Source: Bacteroidota bacterium
GTDB lineage: Bacteria > Bacteroidota > Bacteroidia > Sphingobacteriales > Sphingobacteriaceae
DNA length: 5,763 nucleotides
Direction of reading: 5' to 3'
NCBI GenBank assembly: GCA_025355225.1
Contig: JANYAB010000678.1
Location: 1 to 5,763, forward strand
Numbering within the stretch: the first letter of the stretch is position 1; every line of letters begins with the position of its first letter. The position numbers and the translations under genes were made by a program. Below the pieces are notes generated by a model that had not been told where the DNA came from, ran no database searches, and saw only the letters and a program-made list of their open reading frames with translations. This document shows positions 5,674 through 5,763 of the stretch, one piece after another.

Positions 5674-5763
5674 ATAAGGAAATTATCATTCCCGAAGAAA
5701 GAATACTAACAAAAATCTTCCTTATCAGGGGCGAGAAAGTAATTTTAGACGTCCATCTTGCGG
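5670..5763 (+). CDS. N-terminus of an ORF6N-domain protein (cut by window end)
   Basis: The ATG at 5670 overlaps the integrase TGA by 4 nt, so it is probably translated by coupling from the same mRNA. The frame stays open to the window edge, giving 31 residues. The stretch IFLIRGEKVILDVHLA (16-31) resembles the opening of the ORF6N domain, where members typically read 'I..IRG..VMLD.DLA.LYGV'. ORF6N is a KilA-N-associated DNA-binding domain first noted in phage and large-virus proteins and common beside Bacteroidota mobile elements. A DNA-binding regulator or excision-related factor is plausible. Only the first segment of the domain is visible, so this rests on motif resemblance. Confidence 0.65.
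   Translation, partial: MNKEIIIPEERILTKIFLIRGEKVILDVHLA

Overview
The window looks like chromosomal DNA of a Bacteroidota bacterium, most likely a member of the Sphingobacteriaceae (Mucilaginibacter/Pedobacter type). The reasons are the protein flavours (a Bacteroidota-type integrase with an Arm-binding N-terminus, a YihY/BrkB protein of the 'SLAYNFMLALFPA' type), promoters that match the Bacteroidota TTTG-N19/20-TAnnTTTG consensus, and A-rich leaders without clear Shine-Dalgarno sequences. Every gene seen is on the + strand.

Region 1 (1-389) has no credible gene. It holds three spaced copies of AAGTGTAAA-N7-CAGGA (53-134), then a strong 12-bp-stem hairpin (157-187), then a probable promoter (TATGTTTG, 350-357). 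The repeat cluster resembles the multi-repeat end of a transposable element, possibly IS21-like, whose body would lie left of the window. That identity is inference.

Region 2 (390-3944) is a tight five-gene cluster with gene-gene gaps from a 4-nt overlap to 24 nt: a membrane-anchored protein with three PASTA domains, a single-domain rhodanese, the endolytic transglycosylase MltG, a hotdog acyl-CoA thioesterase and a six-helix YihY/BrkB membrane protein. PASTA domains bind peptidoglycan-type ligands and MltG cuts nascent glycan strands, so the core theme is the cell envelope. The roles of the rhodanese, thioesterase and YihY members within that theme are unknown.

Region 3 (4003-4188) is a self-contained tRNA-Ser(UGA) unit: a textbook promoter ending a few bases before the mature 5' end, an 87-nt class II tRNA without encoded CCA, and a 14-bp-stem terminator.

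Region 4 (4189-5763) looks like the start of an integrated element lodged at the tRNA gene. About 250 bp downstream of the tRNA is a full-length tyrosine recombinase. Its promoter's -33 element lies inside a perfect 17-bp-arm inverted repeat, which suggests an operator or a recombinase/excisionase binding site. Its stop codon overlaps (ATGA) the start of a second gene, cut off by the window end, whose first 31 residues resemble the ORF6N domain of phage and element proteins. The interesting cargo, if any, would lie beyond base 5763.
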